34,168 nucleotides of DNA from Deltaproteobacteria bacterium. GTDB lineage: Bacteria; Myxococcota_A; UBA796; GCA-2862545. How positions within the stretch are numbered: the first letter of the stretch is position 1; each line of letters starts with the position of its first letter. Positions 8,313-20,100 of this stretch are shown piece by piece. The notes below the pieces were generated by a model. It worked only from the letters and a program-made list of their open reading frames with translations. It was not told where the DNA came from and ran no database searches. Position numbers and translations under genes: made by a program. The stretch lies in contig JAFGVK010000099.1 in assembly GCA_016938035.1 (NCBI GenBank), positions 1 through 34,168 on the forward strand, written 5' to 3'.

Positions 8313-11300
8313 ATGGCGCTGACACCCCTCTTTCTGGACCTTGAATTCTCGCGACAGGGGCGCCTGCTGCGCTGGGGGGCGCTGCTGGAGGGAGCGGTGT
8401 GGGAGGGGGGGCGCTCCGACCTCAGCCGCCTCGCCCTCGCCGCGAGGCGCGCGGACGCGGTGGTGGGCCACAACCTGCTGGGCTTCGACCGGCCCCACCT
8501 CGCCGACGCGGTGGGGGAGCACCCCGTGCTGGAGCTGCCGGCGATCGACACCCTGATCCTGTCGCCGCTGGCCTTCCCCAGCCGCCCCTACCACCGGCTG
8601 GTGAAGGACTACCAGCTGGTGCGCGACAGCCTGCCCGACCCGGTCGGAGACGCCAGGCTCTGCCAGACCCTGTACCGCGAGCTCGTGCAGACCCTCGCCG
8701 AGCGCTCGTCGGAGGAGCGGGCGTGGCTGCGCGCGGCGCTGCGCACCCTGGGGAGCGGCTTTGACACCCTGCTGGGCGACGCCCCCGCCCTCCCCCCGCG
8801 CGAGGCGCTGCTCCTCCTGCGGCCCGCCCTGGCGGGGCTGTGCTGTGAGCCCGCTCTGGACCAACTGATCGGCGCGCTCCGCCCCGAGGATCTGGTCCCC
8901 CTCGCCTACGCCCTGAGCTGGATCCTCCACGCCAGCCCCGGCGACGTGCTCCCCCCGTGGGTGCGGCGCCGGTGGCCGAGGACAACCGCCCTGCTCCGCC
9001 TGCTCCGCGACCGGCCCTGCGAGGGGGGCTGCGCCTGGTGCGACGAGGTCCACGACGCGGAGCGGCAGCTAGAGCAGATCTTCGGCTTCGCAGCCTTCCG
9101 CGATCACCCCGCTGACGGGGAGGGCAGGCCCCTGCAGCGGCAGATCGTCAGGGCCGGGATGGCCGACCAGAGCCTGTTCGCCGTGCTGCCCACAGGGGGG
9201 GGCAAGTCCCTCTGCTTTCAGCTCCCCGCCGCGGTCCGTCACCGGCGCAGGGGCAGCCTGACCGTGATCCTGTCGCCCCTCCAGGCCCTGATGAAGGACC
9301 AGGTCGACAACTTGGCCGACAGGGTGGGCCTGACCGCGGGCACCATCTACGGGGGGCTGCCCGCCGCGCTCCGCAGGCGCACCCTGGACCAGCTGATCGA
9401 CGGCACCCTGTCGATGATCTACCTGTCGCCCGAGCAGCTCCGCAACCGCACCATCCGCAGGGCGCTGCTCCAGCGGGAGATCGGCGCCTGGGTCCTCGAC
9501 GAGGCCCACTGCCTGTCCAAGTGGGGGCACGACTTCCGCACCGACTACCTGTACGCCCCCCGCGCCATCCGCGAGCTCTCGCTGGAGGCGGGGGTGGAGG
9601 TGCCCCCAGTGGCCTGCTTCACCGCGACCGCACAGGCGGCGGTGATCGACGAGACCACCGGGATCTTCCGCGCTGAGCTGGGGCTGGACCTGCGCAGGTT
9701 CCTCGGCGGGGTAGACCGCGACAACCTCTCGTATCAGGTGATGGCGGTGCCCCGGCGCGAGAAGGTGCAGACCCTGCTGTCGTTGCTAGCGGAGCACCTG
9801 CTCGACAGGCCGGGCGCGGCAGTGGTCTTCGCCTCCCGGCGCAAGGAGGCCGAGGAGACCGCCCGGCTGCTGAGGAGCAGGGGGTGGGAGGCGGCGGCCT
9901 ACCACGGGGGGATGGAGCCCAACGCGCGCCGCGAGGTGCAGGACCGCTTCCTGGGCGACGCGGTGCGGGTGATCGCCGCCACCTCCGCCTTCGGGATGGG
10001 CGTGGACAAGCCGGACATCCGGCTGGTCATCCACCTCGCCCCCCCTGGCTCGCTGGAGTCCTACCTGCAGCAGGCGGGGCGCGCGGGGCGGGACGGGGAG
10101 GAGGCGCGCTGCGTGCTGCTCTTCGACGAGGGCGACGTGGACCGGGAGTTCGAGCTGCAGGGGCGCTCTCGCCTGTCACTCCAGGACCTTCAGCGGCTGC
10201 TGAAGACGGTGCGGGGCGAGCAGCGGGGGCGGGGGCAGCTGGTCATCTCGCCCGGCGCGCTCGCCCGCACCGAGTCCACAGGTGCCTTCCCCCCCGACGA
10301 TCCGATGCAGACCACCAGGATCGCCACCGGCCTCTCCTGGCTTGAGCGGGCCGGGCACCTGCAGCGCGACCTGAACCACACCCTGGTGTTCCAGGGGCGC
10401 CCCAGGATCCGGAGCCTGGCAGAGGCCCGCGCGCGCGTCGCGGCCCTGCGGCTCCAGCCCAAGGCCCTGGAGCGCTGGCTGACGGTGTACCAGGCGCTGC
10501 TGTCGGCCAACCCCGACCAGGGCTTCACCGCGGATGATCTGGCGGACCTCGCCCAGCTCATCGCTGAGGAGGGGGTGAGCGCCGCCGAGGCGGGGCGGGC
10601 GCTGATCCGCCTGCTCCACCAGATGGTCCAGGCGGGGCTGCTGGAGGAGGACCTGCTGATCAGCGCCTTCCTCCGGCACAAGGTCGCGGACCCTGCCCAG
10701 GCCCGGCTCGCCAGGGCGGTGACGGAGGAGGAGGCGCTCCTGTCGCTCCTGCAGGAGGAGCACCCCGATCACCAGGAGCCCGCCTTCGCCGACCTGAGAG
10801 CGCTCTCGGGCGCGCTGGGAGGGCGCTCCCTCACCGTGGAGCCGACCAGGGTGCGGCTGCTGCTCCAGGCCCTCGCCCAGGACGGGCGCGGGATGGCCCA
10901 GGGGACCAAGGGGAGCCTGAGCCTGCGCTTCGCTGGGCACCAGACCCTCAGGGTGCGCCTGAACCGGAGCTGGTCCGCCCTGCTGGAGCTGGCCCGCCGC
11001 CGGCGCCTGGCCGCGGCGGTGGTGCTGGAGGCGCTGGTCCTGTGCCTCCCTCCCGACACCCCGCCCAAGAAGGACGCCCTGGCCTCCACCTCGCTCACCG
11101 AGCTGGTGGGGGCGGTCCGCTCGGACCTGATCCTGGGGCCCTCGCTGAAGGACCCCGTCGCGGCGGTGGAGCGCGCCCTGCTCTACCTGCACGAGGTGGG
11201 TGCCATCCACCTCCAGAACGGCCTCGCCGTCTTCCACCAGGCGTGGGAGCTCACCCTCTCGCCAGGAGGCGGCAGGTACGCCTCCGCCCACTACGCGCCG

Positions 11301-13331
11301 CTCTCGGAGCACTACCGCGAGCAGGTGGTCCAGACCCACGTCATGGGGGAGTACGCGCGGGTGGGGGTGGGCAGCCCGGACCGCGCCGCGGGGCTGGCGC
11401 GGGACTGGTTCACCCTGGAGCGGGAGGACTTCCTCCAGCGCTGGGTCGCGATGCGAAAGGGCGAGCTGGCCCGGCCCACCACCCCAGCCACCTGGCGGAA
11501 GATCGTCGATGATCTGGTCGACAGCGCGCAGATCGACATAGTGACCCGCGACCCACGCAAGAACCTGCTGGTGCTGGCTGGCCCGGGGTCTGGCAAGACC
11601 AGGGTGCTGGTCCACCGGGCCGCGTGGCTGATCCGGGCCAAGGGCGAGCCGGCGAGCAGCCTGCTGGTGCTCTGCTACAACCGCGCCACCGCGCGAGAGC
11701 TGCGGGGGAGGCTGGAGCTCCTGCTGGGGCAGGACACCGCCCGGCACATCAGGGTCTACACCCTGCATGGGCTGGCCCTGCGGATCGCGGGGGGCGCCAC
11801 CGAAGAGGAGGCGGACTTCGACCAGGTGCTCGCGCGCGCCACCGACCTGCTGGCAGGGGGAGACGCCCTCGACCAGGTGCGCGGCGAGGCCCTCGCCGGG
11901 GTCCGCACCCTGATGGTGGACGAGTACCAGGACCTCGACGCCGCGCAGTACGCCCTGATCTCAGCCCTGGCCGGCCGGACCCTGCGGGACGAGGAGAGCC
12001 GGCTGCGGGTGATGGCGGTAGGAGACGACGACCAGAACATCTACGCCTTCCGGGGCGCCTCCACCGAGTTTATCGCGCGCTTCCGCGAGGACTACGCCGC
12101 CGAGGAGCGGCTGCTCCTCACCAACCACCGCTCCACCCCCCAGGTGATCGAGGCGGCCAACGCCCTGATCCGACATGCCCCCCAGCGGCTGAAGCGTGGG
12201 AGCGAGGTGCGCCCCACCGACCGGCACAGCCACCACCCCGGCGCCCGCTGGCGCACCCTCGACCCCATCGCCCACGGGACGGTGCAGCGGCTCCGGGTGC
12301 CCGACGCCCCCACTCAGGCCCGCGCCGCCCTCGACGAGGTGAAGCGCCTCCGCGACCTGGACCCGGCGGTCCCCCTCGATCACTTCGCGGTGCTCGCCAG
12401 GAGCCGGGCGCCCCTGTGGGCCCTCAGGCACCTGTGCGAGCGCGACGGGATCCCCTGTCGCTGGCCGCTCCCGCCCGGGGTGCGCCTGCCCCTCCACAGG
12501 GTCCGCGAGGCGGCGCAGCTCCTCGATCGGCTCGACGCGGAGCCGGACGCCCTGATCCGGCCGGAGACCCTGCGGGGGTGGATCCGCGGCGCCCCCCTCT
12601 GGACCGACCTGCTGCGCGAGGAGGTCGACGCCTGGGAGGCCGCCCGAGGGTCCACCGAGCGCCCCGCGGCGGTGCTCCGCCAGGCGCTCTACGAGGCGCT
12701 CAGCGACGCGGCGCGCGCGGCCTCGGTGGGGAGGGGGCTCACCCTCTCCACCCTGCACGGCGCCAAGGGGCTGGAGTGGCCCCACGTGCTGATCCTCGAC
12801 GAGCCCTGGCGCGAGGAGGACCTCGACGCCGCGAGGCGCCTGCTCTACGTGGGGATGACCAGGGCGCGCGAGACCCTGGCGCTCCTGGACCAGGGGCACA
12901 GCCCCCTGCTGGCCGCCCTGGACGGCCCCTCCCTGCTGGACCGCTCCCTGGCCCCGCGTGAGGGGCCGCCGCAGGTCTGGTACCACACCCTCGACCTGGG
13001 CGACCTGTGGCTGGACTACGCGGGGCGCCAGCCCGCCGGCGCGGGGGTCCACGGGGCGCTTCAGCGCGCCGAGGTGGGAGCCAGCGTCCACCTCCACGAG
13101 GTGGGCGAGACCGTGCAGATCTCAGATCAGGGGGGCGCAGCGCTCGCGGTCCTGTCGCGCGCCGGGCGCGAGCGCTGGCGCGGCGCGCTGGGGCGCCCCG
13201 CCGTGGGCACCCTGCTCGGACTGTTCCGCTGGGACGCGGCCCGCACCGACCTCCCCTGGAGAGCGCGGCTGCGGGTGGAGCGGTGGGAGCTGCCGGTGGT
13301 GGAGGTGAGGGTCCTCCACTCGGGCCGCTAG
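8313..13331 (+). CDS. Giant exonuclease-RecQ-UvrD fusion helicase
   Basis: A 1672-residue DNA-processing enzyme. Residues ~1-125 look like a DEDD-family 3'-5' exonuclease: FLDLEF (Asp9, Glu11) is motif I and VVGHNLLGFDRPHL (~50-63) is motif II. A CEGGCAWC cluster sits near 236-243. The RecQ-type SF2 helicase follows, with LPTGGGKSLCF (~290), VLDEAHCLSKWGHDFR (~395), CFTATA, YHGGM, SAFGMGVDKPDIR and QQAGRAGRDG (ending ~590). About 500 residues of helical and winged-helix-like sequence lead to a complete UvrD/Rep-type SF1 helicase: GPGSGKTRVL (~1089), MVDEYQDLD (~1202), GDDDQNIYAFRG, TNHRS, STLHGAKGLEW (~1477) and YVGMTRARE. A C-terminal beta-rich domain follows. Both motors are 3'-to-5' families, so the likely role is repair, fork processing or defence against foreign DNA. 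The ATG at 8313 begins the conserved sequence; upstream in-frame residues are Arg/Pro-rich and unlikely to be protein. Confidence 0.9.
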   Translation: MALTPLFLDLEFSRQGRLLRWGALLEGAVWEGGRSDLSRLALAARRADAVVGHNLLGFDRPHLADAVGEHPVLELPAIDTLILSPLAFPSRPYHRLVKDYQLVRDSLPDPVGDARLCQTLYRELVQTLAERSSEERAWLRAALRTLGSGFDTLLGDAPALPPREALLLLRPALAGLCCEPALDQLIGALRPEDLVPLAYALSWILHASPGDVLPPWVRRRWPRTTALLRLLRDRPCEGGCAWCDEVHDAERQLEQIFGFAAFRDHPADGEGRPLQRQIVRAGMADQSLFAVLPTGGGKSLCFQLPAAVRHRRRGSLTVILSPLQALMKDQVDNLADRVGLTAGTIYGGLPAALRRRTLDQLIDGTLSMIYLSPEQLRNRTIRRALLQREIGAWVLDEAHCLSKWGHDFRTDYLYAPRAIRELSLEAGVEVPPVACFTATAQAAVIDETTGIFRAELGLDLRRFLGGVDRDNLSYQVMAVPRREKVQTLLSLLAEHLLDRPGAAVVFASRRKEAEETARLLRSRGWEAAAYHGGMEPNARREVQDRFLGDAVRVIAATSAFGMGVDKPDIRLVIHLAPPGSLESYLQQAGRAGRDGEEARCVLLFDEGDVDREFELQGRSRLSLQDLQRLLKTVRGEQRGRGQLVISPGALARTESTGAFPPDDPMQTTRIATGLSWLERAGHLQRDLNHTLVFQGRPRIRSLAEARARVAALRLQPKALERWLTVYQALLSANPDQGFTADDLADLAQLIAEEGVSAAEAGRALIRLLHQMVQAGLLEEDLLISAFLRHKVADPAQARLARAVTEEEALLSLLQEEHPDHQEPAFADLRALSGALGGRSLTVEPTRVRLLLQALAQDGRGMAQGTKGSLSLRFAGHQTLRVRLNRSWSALLELARRRRLAAAVVLEALVLCLPPDTPPKKDALASTSLTELVGAVRSDLILGPSLKDPVAAVERALLYLHEVGAIHLQNGLAVFHQAWELTLSPGGGRYASAHYAPLSEHYREQVVQTHVMGEYARVGVGSPDRAAGLARDWFTLEREDFLQRWVAMRKGELARPTTPATWRKIVDDLVDSAQIDIVTRDPRKNLLVLAGPGSGKTRVLVHRAAWLIRAKGEPASSLLVLCYNRATARELRGRLELLLGQDTARHIRVYTLHGLALRIAGGATEEEADFDQVLARATDLLAGGDALDQVRGEALAGVRTLMVDEYQDLDAAQYALISALAGRTLRDEESRLRVMAVGDDDQNIYAFRGASTEFIARFREDYAAEERLLLTNHRSTPQVIEAANALIRHAPQRLKRGSEVRPTDRHSHHPGARWRTLDPIAHGTVQRLRVPDAPTQARAALDEVKRLRDLDPAVPLDHFAVLARSRAPLWALRHLCERDGIPCRWPLPPGVRLPLHRVREAAQLLDRLDAEPDALIRPETLRGWIRGAPLWTDLLREEVDAWEAARGSTERPAAVLRQALYEALSDAARAASVGRGLTLSTLHGAKGLEWPHVLILDEPWREEDLDAARRLLYVGMTRARETLALLDQGHSPLLAALDGPSLLDRSLAPREGPPQVWYHTLDLGDLWLDYAGRQPAGAGVHGALQRAEVGASVHLHEVGETVQISDQGGAALAVLSRAGRERWRGALGRPAVGTLLGLFRWDAARTDLPWRARLRVERWELPVVEVRVLHSGR

Positions 13332-13333
13332 CG

Positions 13334-13963
13334 CTACTCCGCGGCCGGCGTCGACCAGCTCCCCTGGAACACCTTGTCCCCGTCCGGGTGCGGCGCGGTG
13401 AGCTTCCAGGTGCAGGCCCTCGCGCCACCCTTGGAGGGGCTGTCGATGGTGTAGAGCGGCGACAGGCGGTAGCCGCGGTCCTCGCCCGCGTAGCGCACGT
13501 CGTACTCGCGGCTGTTGTTCGAGGTGGAGGTGGTCTCGCCGTTGGCCGTCTTCTTGGTGGTGACGCACTCTGTGTCGAGCTTCAGCTTCCAGGTGCCGAC
13601 CTCGCCCACCTTGGGGACGCGCACGTCCGCGCGGACCATGTACTTCCCCTCCGGCAGCTCACCTGCCTCCATGCCAAGGAAGCGGTCGCAGGTCTTGCCC
13701 TGCCCCTCGCAGATCCCGACGCCGCCCTCCTCCCAGGGGCGCACGCCCTCGCGGATGTCGTCGAGCATCGGCTGGACGAGGCTCTTCTCGAAGGGGGTGA
13801 GGGTCGTGGCAGCGCCAGCCTTGGCCGCCGTGGCGGCGGTCCCGGCGGGAGCGGCGTCCTTTCCAGCGCAGATGGAGGCGCACTCGGCCTCACCGCAGGC
13901 GCCAGGGGCGGAGCCGCAGCCGGACAGGAGGGCCGCAGCCCAGAGCGTGATCAGAATTCGCAT
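13334..13963 (-). CDS. Small Cys-containing lipoprotein of unknown function
   Basis: A 209-residue protein starting at the ATG at 13963 behind GAGGAGGAAGT. The N-terminus MRILITLWAAALLSGC is a clean lipoprotein signal, with lipobox Leu-Ser-Gly-Cys at residues 13-16. The following region has four Cys in a short span (ACGEAECASICAGKD) and an Ala-rich linker. The remainder reads as a beta-sandwich with further Cys (ICEGQGKTCD, DTECVTTKK, ARACTWKL). It includes TWKLKLDTE and YRLSPLYTID strands, but I recognise no family. The gene converges on the helicase gene with only 2 bases between the stop codons and has its own promoter. Confidence 0.8.
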   Translation of the reverse strand: MRILITLWAAALLSGCGSAPGACGEAECASICAGKDAAPAGTAATAAKAGAATTLTPFEKSLVQPMLDDIREGVRPWEEGGVGICEGQGKTCDRFLGMEAGELPEGKYMVRADVRVPKVGEVGTWKLKLDTECVTTKKTANGETTSTSNNSREYDVRYAGEDRGYRLSPLYTIDSPSKGGARACTWKLTAPHPDGDKVFQGSWSTPAAE

Positions 13964-13985
13964 ACTTCCTCCTCGGAGTGCCCGA

Positions 13986-14014
13986 ATCCTATCGCTGCAT
14001 CGGCCACAGTTCAA
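13986..14014 (-). promoter_or_regulatory. Sigma70-type promoter of the lipoprotein gene
   Basis: On the minus strand TTGAAC (14014-14009) and TAGGAT (13991-13986) are separated by exactly 17 bases, 4/6 and 4/6 matches to the housekeeping consensus. The predicted transcript start is about 15 bases before the ATG at 13963, leaving room for the GAGGAGG ribosome site only. Confidence 0.6.
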
Positions 14015-14160
14015 CACAGGGCGAGCGCCGCACCGCAGGGCACCGGGGGCGCCCCGCGCGACAAGGAGACCGCGCCACAGGGCCAGCACCGCCAGCCTGA
14101 CGGGACCATCGGGTGAATGGGCGCGTCAGGGCTTGTGGGAGTGGACCGAACCGGTCGCCG

Positions 14161-15690
<1,530 letters not shown>

Positions 15691-15726
15691 AGGGCTCCTC
15701 GGGAACGAAACGAAGTGTTGTGGAGC

Positions 15727-15755
15727 AGCATAGCGCCTGCGGGCGGAAGATTGAA
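15727..15755 (-). promoter_or_regulatory. Probable promoter of the HDOD-GGDEF gene
   Basis: On the minus strand TATGCT (15732-15727) lies 17 bases from TTCAAT (15755-15750). The -10 is good and the -35 weak. The start site would be about 30 bases before the ATG at 15690. The region also stands out as a short AT-richer patch. Confidence 0.4.
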
Positions 15756-15776
15756 GTGCGCGCGGCGCGGTCTCCG

Positions 15777-17141
15777 CTACTTGGGAGGCAGCTCCTCCTC
15801 TCCCGGTAGGCGGATCTCCTCGGGATCTTCATCCGAGCGAAGCACGGTAAATTCGACACGTCGGTTGATTCTAGCCGCCTCTGGGTCGTCGTGGGGGACC
15901 AGCGGGCGGCGGAAGCCGTAGCCCTTGGGGATGAGCCGGGTCTCATCGATGCCGCGCGCCACCAGCCACGCCTCCACCTGCTCGGCCCGCGCCTGCCCCA
16001 GCTCGAGGTTGTAGGCGTCGGAGCCGTGGTTGTTGGTGTGGCCCTCGATCAGCAGGTGGTCCACCTCTGGGTGCTCTACCAGCACCTGATAGACCCCCTC
16101 CAAGAAGGGCTCCGCGCTCCCCAGCAGGCGGGCGGCCCCCTCCTCGAAGAAGACGTTCTCCACCACCACGATGCGGTTCCGCTCCTGATCGAGGTAGGCG
16201 AGCGGCTCGGGCGGCTGCTCCTCCGGCTCGCAGGTCGGGTCCTCGGCCGGATCCACCGCTGGGCAGCCGGGCGATCCTGGACAGGGAGGCGGCAGCCACA
16301 CCGGCACCTCGTCCGCGACGCCGTCGTCCTCGTCCCGCCCCATCGCGGCGCCCACCACCACCCGCCACGAGGTGGCCCCCACCGCGTCGTTCAACCCCAC
16401 CGCCAGCCCCGCCACCAGCCAGGTTCCGGGCTGATAGCGAGAGTGGGTGGTGAGCATCGCCTCCACCGGCACCGAGCGCCAGCCGGTGACCCCCTGCGCG
16501 GTCAGCTCCAGCCCGAGCCCGAAATCCTCGCGGGCCTCCAGCCGCACCCCCGCCCCCAGCAGCGGCCCGGAGCCCACCGCGAGGTTGCGGACCTGCTCCG
16601 CAGGCGACAGGCGCGCCCCCCCGTTGACGGTCCAGCCGAAGGATCCGAGGGACTGCCCCACCGCGAGGATGGCGCCGCCCCCCACGCTGGAGACCCCGAC
16701 GTTGTAGCGGGAGGCCCCGGTAGGTAGCCAGACAGAGGGCGAGAGCGCGACCCCGACCCTGCGCTCGACCGGGCGCACCAGGGACCAGGTGGCTCCCACC
16801 CGCGCGTCCCCTGCCCCCGCGAAGGAGCCCACAGGGGTGGCCCCCAGGGCGTGCCCGGCCCAGGTCGCGTCGAAGCGCAGCCAGGCGACAGGGCTCCAGC
16901 CCAGCGCAAAGTTGGCCGTAGTGAGCGCGGTGATCAGCGGGACCTTCCCGTCCGGCAGCACCTCCATCAGGGGCTGGTTCCCGTGATCGACCAGCACCGC
17001 CACGTCGAAGCCGGGGGGCGCCATGTCCGGGGTCACCAGCCGCACATAGGCCCCGGGATCCGACGAGCGCCCGAAGACCTGGAAGCCGTGAGCGTCCAGG
17101 CCCCCCGCCAGGGCGAGGCCGCTGAGCAGCAGGGCGATCAC
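15777..17141 (-). CDS. OmpA-family outer-membrane protein
   Basis: A 454-residue protein from a GTG at 17141, which overlaps the upstream stop as GTGA and begins a signal peptide (VIALLLSGLALAGGLDA). Residues ~20-300 alternate polar and hydrophobic residues with many Gly and aromatic positions, as in an outer-membrane beta-barrel. A Pro/Cys-rich hinge (four Cys in about 22 residues) joins it to a C-terminal OmpA/MotB-like domain (~325-440). That domain carries IEGHTNNHGSDAYNLELGQARAEQV, GYGFRRPLVP and NRRVEFTVL, with the Asp and Arg used to bind diaminopimelate in peptidoglycan. It probably tethers the outer membrane to the wall. Translational coupling to the beta-helix protein suggests joint export or shared assembly, as porin-like helpers of surface proteins often are. 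That last point is inference. Confidence 0.85.
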   Translation of the reverse strand: MIALLLSGLALAGGLDAHGFQVFGRSSDPGAYVRLVTPDMAPPGFDVAVLVDHGNQPLMEVLPDGKVPLITALTTANFALGWSPVAWLRFDATWAGHALGATPVGSFAGAGDARVGATWSLVRPVERRVGVALSPSVWLPTGASRYNVGVSSVGGGAILAVGQSLGSFGWTVNGGARLSPAEQVRNLAVGSGPLLGAGVRLEAREDFGLGLELTAQGVTGWRSVPVEAMLTTHSRYQPGTWLVAGLAVGLNDAVGATSWRVVVGAAMGRDEDDGVADEVPVWLPPPCPGSPGCPAVDPAEDPTCEPEEQPPEPLAYLDQERNRIVVVENVFFEEGAARLLGSAEPFLEGVYQVLVEHPEVDHLLIEGHTNNHGSDAYNLELGQARAEQVEAWLVARGIDETRLIPKGYGFRRPLVPHDDPEAARINRRVEFTVLRSDEDPEEIRLPGEEELPPK

Positions 17142-20100
17142 CGCCGCCTCCGGATCAGCCCGAGCCACAGCCAGGGGACGAGCAGCGCCCCGGCCTTGCC
17201 ACCGACACAGCCGCCACCCACAAGATCGCCGGTGTAGTCCACATAGTCGGGGATGTCGTCCCTGTCCTCGTCCCGCTCCCCCTCCTCCGCGTCCGAGTAG
17301 CCGTCCCCGTCCGAGTCCAGGTCGAGGGCGTTGATCACCCCGTCTCGGTCCACGTCGGTGTCGGGCACCCCGTCCTGGGTGGGGTCCACCGACATCTCCC
17401 GCGCGGTGCGGATGCCGTCCCCATCATCGTCGGTGTCGAGCGCGTTGATGACCTGGTCACCGTCCGTGTCCAGGGGGTGCTCCGGGTCTGGAGCCTCCTC
17501 CCCGTCGAGCAGGCCGTCCGCGTCGCTGTCGGGCACCAGCATGTCCGTCCCCAGCAGCCACTCGTACCAGTCGATCAGGCCGTCCGCGTCCCGGTCCGCC
17601 CCCTCTGGGAAGCCGTCACAGTCATCGTCAAGGTTGTTCCTGATCTCCTCAGCGCCGGGGTAGATGCTGTCCATGGCGTCGTTGCAGTCCGCGTCCAGGT
17701 CGAAGCCGTCGCCGTCCTTGTCGAAGTCGTTGGCGCCGTCGCAGTCCTGGTCGATGCCGTCGTACCACACCTCCGCGGCCCCGGGGTGGACGCGGGAATT
17801 GCCATCGTCGCAGTCGTCCCCGCCCCAGTCCTGGTGATCGTGCCCATCCATGTCGGCGTCGTAGTCAGACCACCGGTCGCAGTTCTCATCCACCCCGTCG
17901 TACCAGGTCTCAGGGGCCCCTGGCCAGGCGTCAGGGTTGGTGTCGTCGCAGTCCACCCCACCCACCGCCTCACCCGGGTAGCCGTCGCCGTCTACGTCCC
18001 GCAGATCCGCCCCCGAGCAGTCCTGATCGATGTCGTCGTAGGGGATCTCCACCAGCCCGGGGTGCCTGCCAGGGTCGAGGTCGTCGCAGTCGTCCCCCGC
18101 GTAGGCGTCGTGGTCGTGCCCGTCGCGGTCCTGATCGTAGTCCGACCACCCGTCGCAGTCGCGGTCCTGACCGTCATACCAGACCTCTGTGGCCCCAGGG
18201 TGGACCAGGGCCGCCGCGTCGTCGCAGTCGGTCCCGCCATAGCCCTGGTGGTCGTAGCCGTCCCAGTCCGCGTCGAAGTCCGACGACCCATCGCAGTCCT
18301 GGTCGATGCCGTCGTACCACACCTCGATCGCGCCGGGGTGCACCGCGGCGTTGGTGTCCTCGCAGTCTACTCCCCCTGCCTCCTCCCCCACGTAGCCGTC
18401 GCCGTCCACGTCCCGCAGATCCGATCCAGAGCAGTCCTGATCCACCCCATCGTAGGGGATCTCCACCGCGCCGGGCCAGGTGTTGGGGTCCTCGTCGTTA
18501 CAGTCGATGTGATCGTACCAGCCGTCCCCGTCCACGTCCCGCACCTGCGCCTGCGGTCCACCGTAGGCGCCGATGTCGGAGCGGGACCCATCGAGATCGC
18601 GGATCGAGGGGTCGCCCGTGTTGGAGAGCGGCGAGCCGATCGCGAGGCGGAGGTCGTCATTGTCCGGGTCACCGTCGAGGGTGTAGGCGCGGAGCAGAGG
18701 ATCGCCCACCAGGTTGCCAGAGGTGCCGACAGGGTCGGAGAGGGCGCCGGCGTAGTGGCCTCCGGCGTTGGACCACCCCGCGTTGTAGAAGAAGTCCGAC
18801 CCAGCGACCGAGGCGCTGTCGCCATAGACGCCTCCCCCGTCCACGCCCCAGGCGAACAGGTTGTTGACGAAGCTCACCGATCCGCCCTCGATCCAGAGGT
18901 GTGCGCCCGCGATATCGGCGTTGTTCCCTAGCAGTGTGTTGTTGACCACCGAGGCGTCGGTGCCGGAGAGGGCAAGCCCCGCCCCCTTGGGTGACGCGTT
19001 CTCCACCACCCGCGAGGCGTTCAGGGTGAGCGTGCCGCGCAGGGCGTTGGCGGAGAGCGCCCCGCCCTGTGTAGCGGCCCAATTGCCCTGAAACAGCGAT
19101 CGCACCGCGCTGATCGCGGTCACGTCGTCCAAGGCGACACCGCCGCCCTTTGCGCTTGCCTGGTTGCCGAGGAGGCTCACCTTGTCCAGGCTGACGCTCC
19201 CGCCATTCCACCCGTAGAGCCCTCCGCCGCTCCTGCCAGCCCGGTTGTCCTCCACCGTGCAGGAGGTCAGGGAGAGGCTGACCGCGCTGGCGGGAGTGAA
19301 GGCGATGGCGCCTCCGTACCCGAGCACCGCGACGTTGCGGAGGAAGGAGACCCCCTCCCCGGTGAGGGCCCCCGCCCTCCCCAGGGCGATCCCGCCCCCG
19401 TCACCACTGCCCGCCTGGTTGCCCACCACCGCGCCGCCGGTCATGCGCAGGGCGAGCCCCACGTCCTGCGCGTACACCGCACCGCCAGACACAGCGGCCT
19501 CGTTCGAGAGCAGGGCGCTGTCCACCAGCCGGAACCACCCCGCCTGCTCCACCGCGATGGCGCCGCCGTCGAGGCTGGCGCTGTTGGCTGCAAGCTCCGA
19601 GCCAATGTCCTCCAGCTCGCTCTCCAGCCCCACCCACACCGCCCCACCGACCTGCGCGCTGTTGCGCTGCCAGAGGCAGGCGTCGCTGCTCAGGGTGGAG
19701 CCCTCCACCAGGGCCACAGCGCCGCCCCGGTCCACCGCCAGGTTGTCCTCCAGCACCACCTCGGTGAGGGTGGCCTGGCTCCCCCCCGCGAGGGAGATCG
19801 CGCCGCCTCGCTGTGCAGAGTTGTCGCGCAGCACCGTGCCCGCTGCGGTGACGGAGGAGCCCCCCCCCGCGTAGATCGCGCCGCCGCCATAGCCTGCGTT
19901 CTCCGCCTCCCCCCCGGACAGCTCCCCCCCAGTTAGCGCCAGCTCCGACGCACCGGCGAGGTAGACCCCTACCCCCTTCCCCCGCTCGGTGCGGGCACCC
20001 GTGACCACCAGCCCATCCACGGTCAGGCTGGCGTCGTCCAGGTAGACGGCGCCCCCGTCGTAGGTGGAGCGCGCCCCCAACACCTCCAGGTCCTCCGCCA

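Noticed and set aside
11624..12961. 445-codon plus-strand frame inside the helicase gene
   Set aside because: A shadow frame with Pro/Arg/Gly-rich translation and no domains, whereas the main frame has the UvrD motifs there.
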